Shown piece after piece: positions 63,989 through 64,000 of a stretch of DNA of 64,000 bases. Source of the DNA: Streptomyces sp. AA1529. Its GTDB lineage: Bacteria > Actinomycetota > Actinomycetes > Streptomycetales > Streptomycetaceae. A program made the position numbers and the translations under genes. Numbering within the stretch: the stretch's first letter is position 1; every line of letters starts with the position of its first letter. Below the pieces are notes generated by a model that searched no databases, was not told the origin of the DNA, and saw nothing but the letters and a program-made list of their open reading frames with translations. The stretch is taken from positions 62,001 through 126,000 of the forward strand of contig NZ_ALAP01000008.1 in NCBI RefSeq assembly GCF_000280905.1, given 5' to 3'.

Positions 63989-64000
63989 GGCGGTGTGCCC
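63989..64000 (+). tRNA. First bases of a probable tRNA (tRNA-Tyr-like), cut by the window edge
   Basis: GGCGGTGTGCCC ends the window. It resembles the acceptor stem and T8-G10 start of Streptomyces tRNA-Tyr (GGCGGT..GCCC), and in S. coelicolor, as I recall, a tRNA-Tyr gene used by the SLP1 element lies just beyond this gene block. Only 12 bases are visible, so the call rests on these and on gene order. Confidence 0.45.

Overview
The window is high-GC actinomycete chromosome, almost certainly Streptomyces or a close relative. The signs are strong third-position G/C bias, frequent GTG starts, four-base ATGA/GTGA gene overlaps, GC-rich hairpins in place of classical terminators, and futalosine-pathway menaquinone genes. 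From gene order I remember (not checked here), most of 8-64 kb matches the S. coelicolor arm that carries its menaquinone genes and both nuo clusters. No insertion sequence, prophage or CRISPR array was seen.

Layout. (1) 1-8 kb: a sugar-alcohol/tetrose catabolic cluster. It has a polyol permease (cut by the window edge), a DeoR-type repressor, and a five-gene operon (HAD phosphatase, 2-hydroxyacid dehydrogenase, FGGY kinase, DhaK-DhaL fusion kinase, RpiB-type isomerase). The DhaKL/RpiB pair fits erythrulose to erythrulose-4-phosphate to erythrose-4-phosphate; the real substrate is not established. (2) 8-20 kb: a cold-shock protein, then quinone genes mqnA, mqnC, menG and a menJ-like reductase, interleaved with a membrane Ser/Thr kinase and a zinc-ribbon membrane protein, then a DUF5954-like protein and a secreted NlpC/P60 hydrolase. 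(3) 20.9-37.3 kb: a complete 14-gene respiratory complex I operon nuoA-N. Its upstream region holds a Rex-like site, two tandem Crp-like sites and several palindromes. A 90-bp tandem duplication lies between nuoB and nuoC. (4) 37.5-50.7 kb: cupin, RecQ helicase, fumarylacetoacetase, a long-chain polyprenyl diphosphate synthase, a LolA-like secreted protein with an ABC exporter, RarD, and korAB (2-oxoacid:ferredoxin oxidoreductase). (5) 51.2-61.6 kb: a second, ten-gene complex I operon, nuoA2-B2-C2-H2-I2-J2-K2-L2-M2-N2. It has no nuoD, E, F or G, and its NuoC2 carries a ~260-residue repetitive tail. (6) 61.8-64 kb: HtpX protease, a YccF membrane protein, YajQ, and the first bases of a probable tRNA at the right edge.

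How it fits together: prenyl chain synthesis, the futalosine pathway, ring methylation and side-chain reduction make menaquinone. The main complex I reduces it with NADH. The second complex I keeps the whole membrane pump plus NuoB, C and I, but lacks the NADH module and the NuoD quinone-site subunit. It sits divergently beside a ferredoxin-reducing 2-oxoacid oxidoreductase, which suggests a ferredoxin-fed machine that may borrow NuoD from the first operon. This is the most interesting system in the window.
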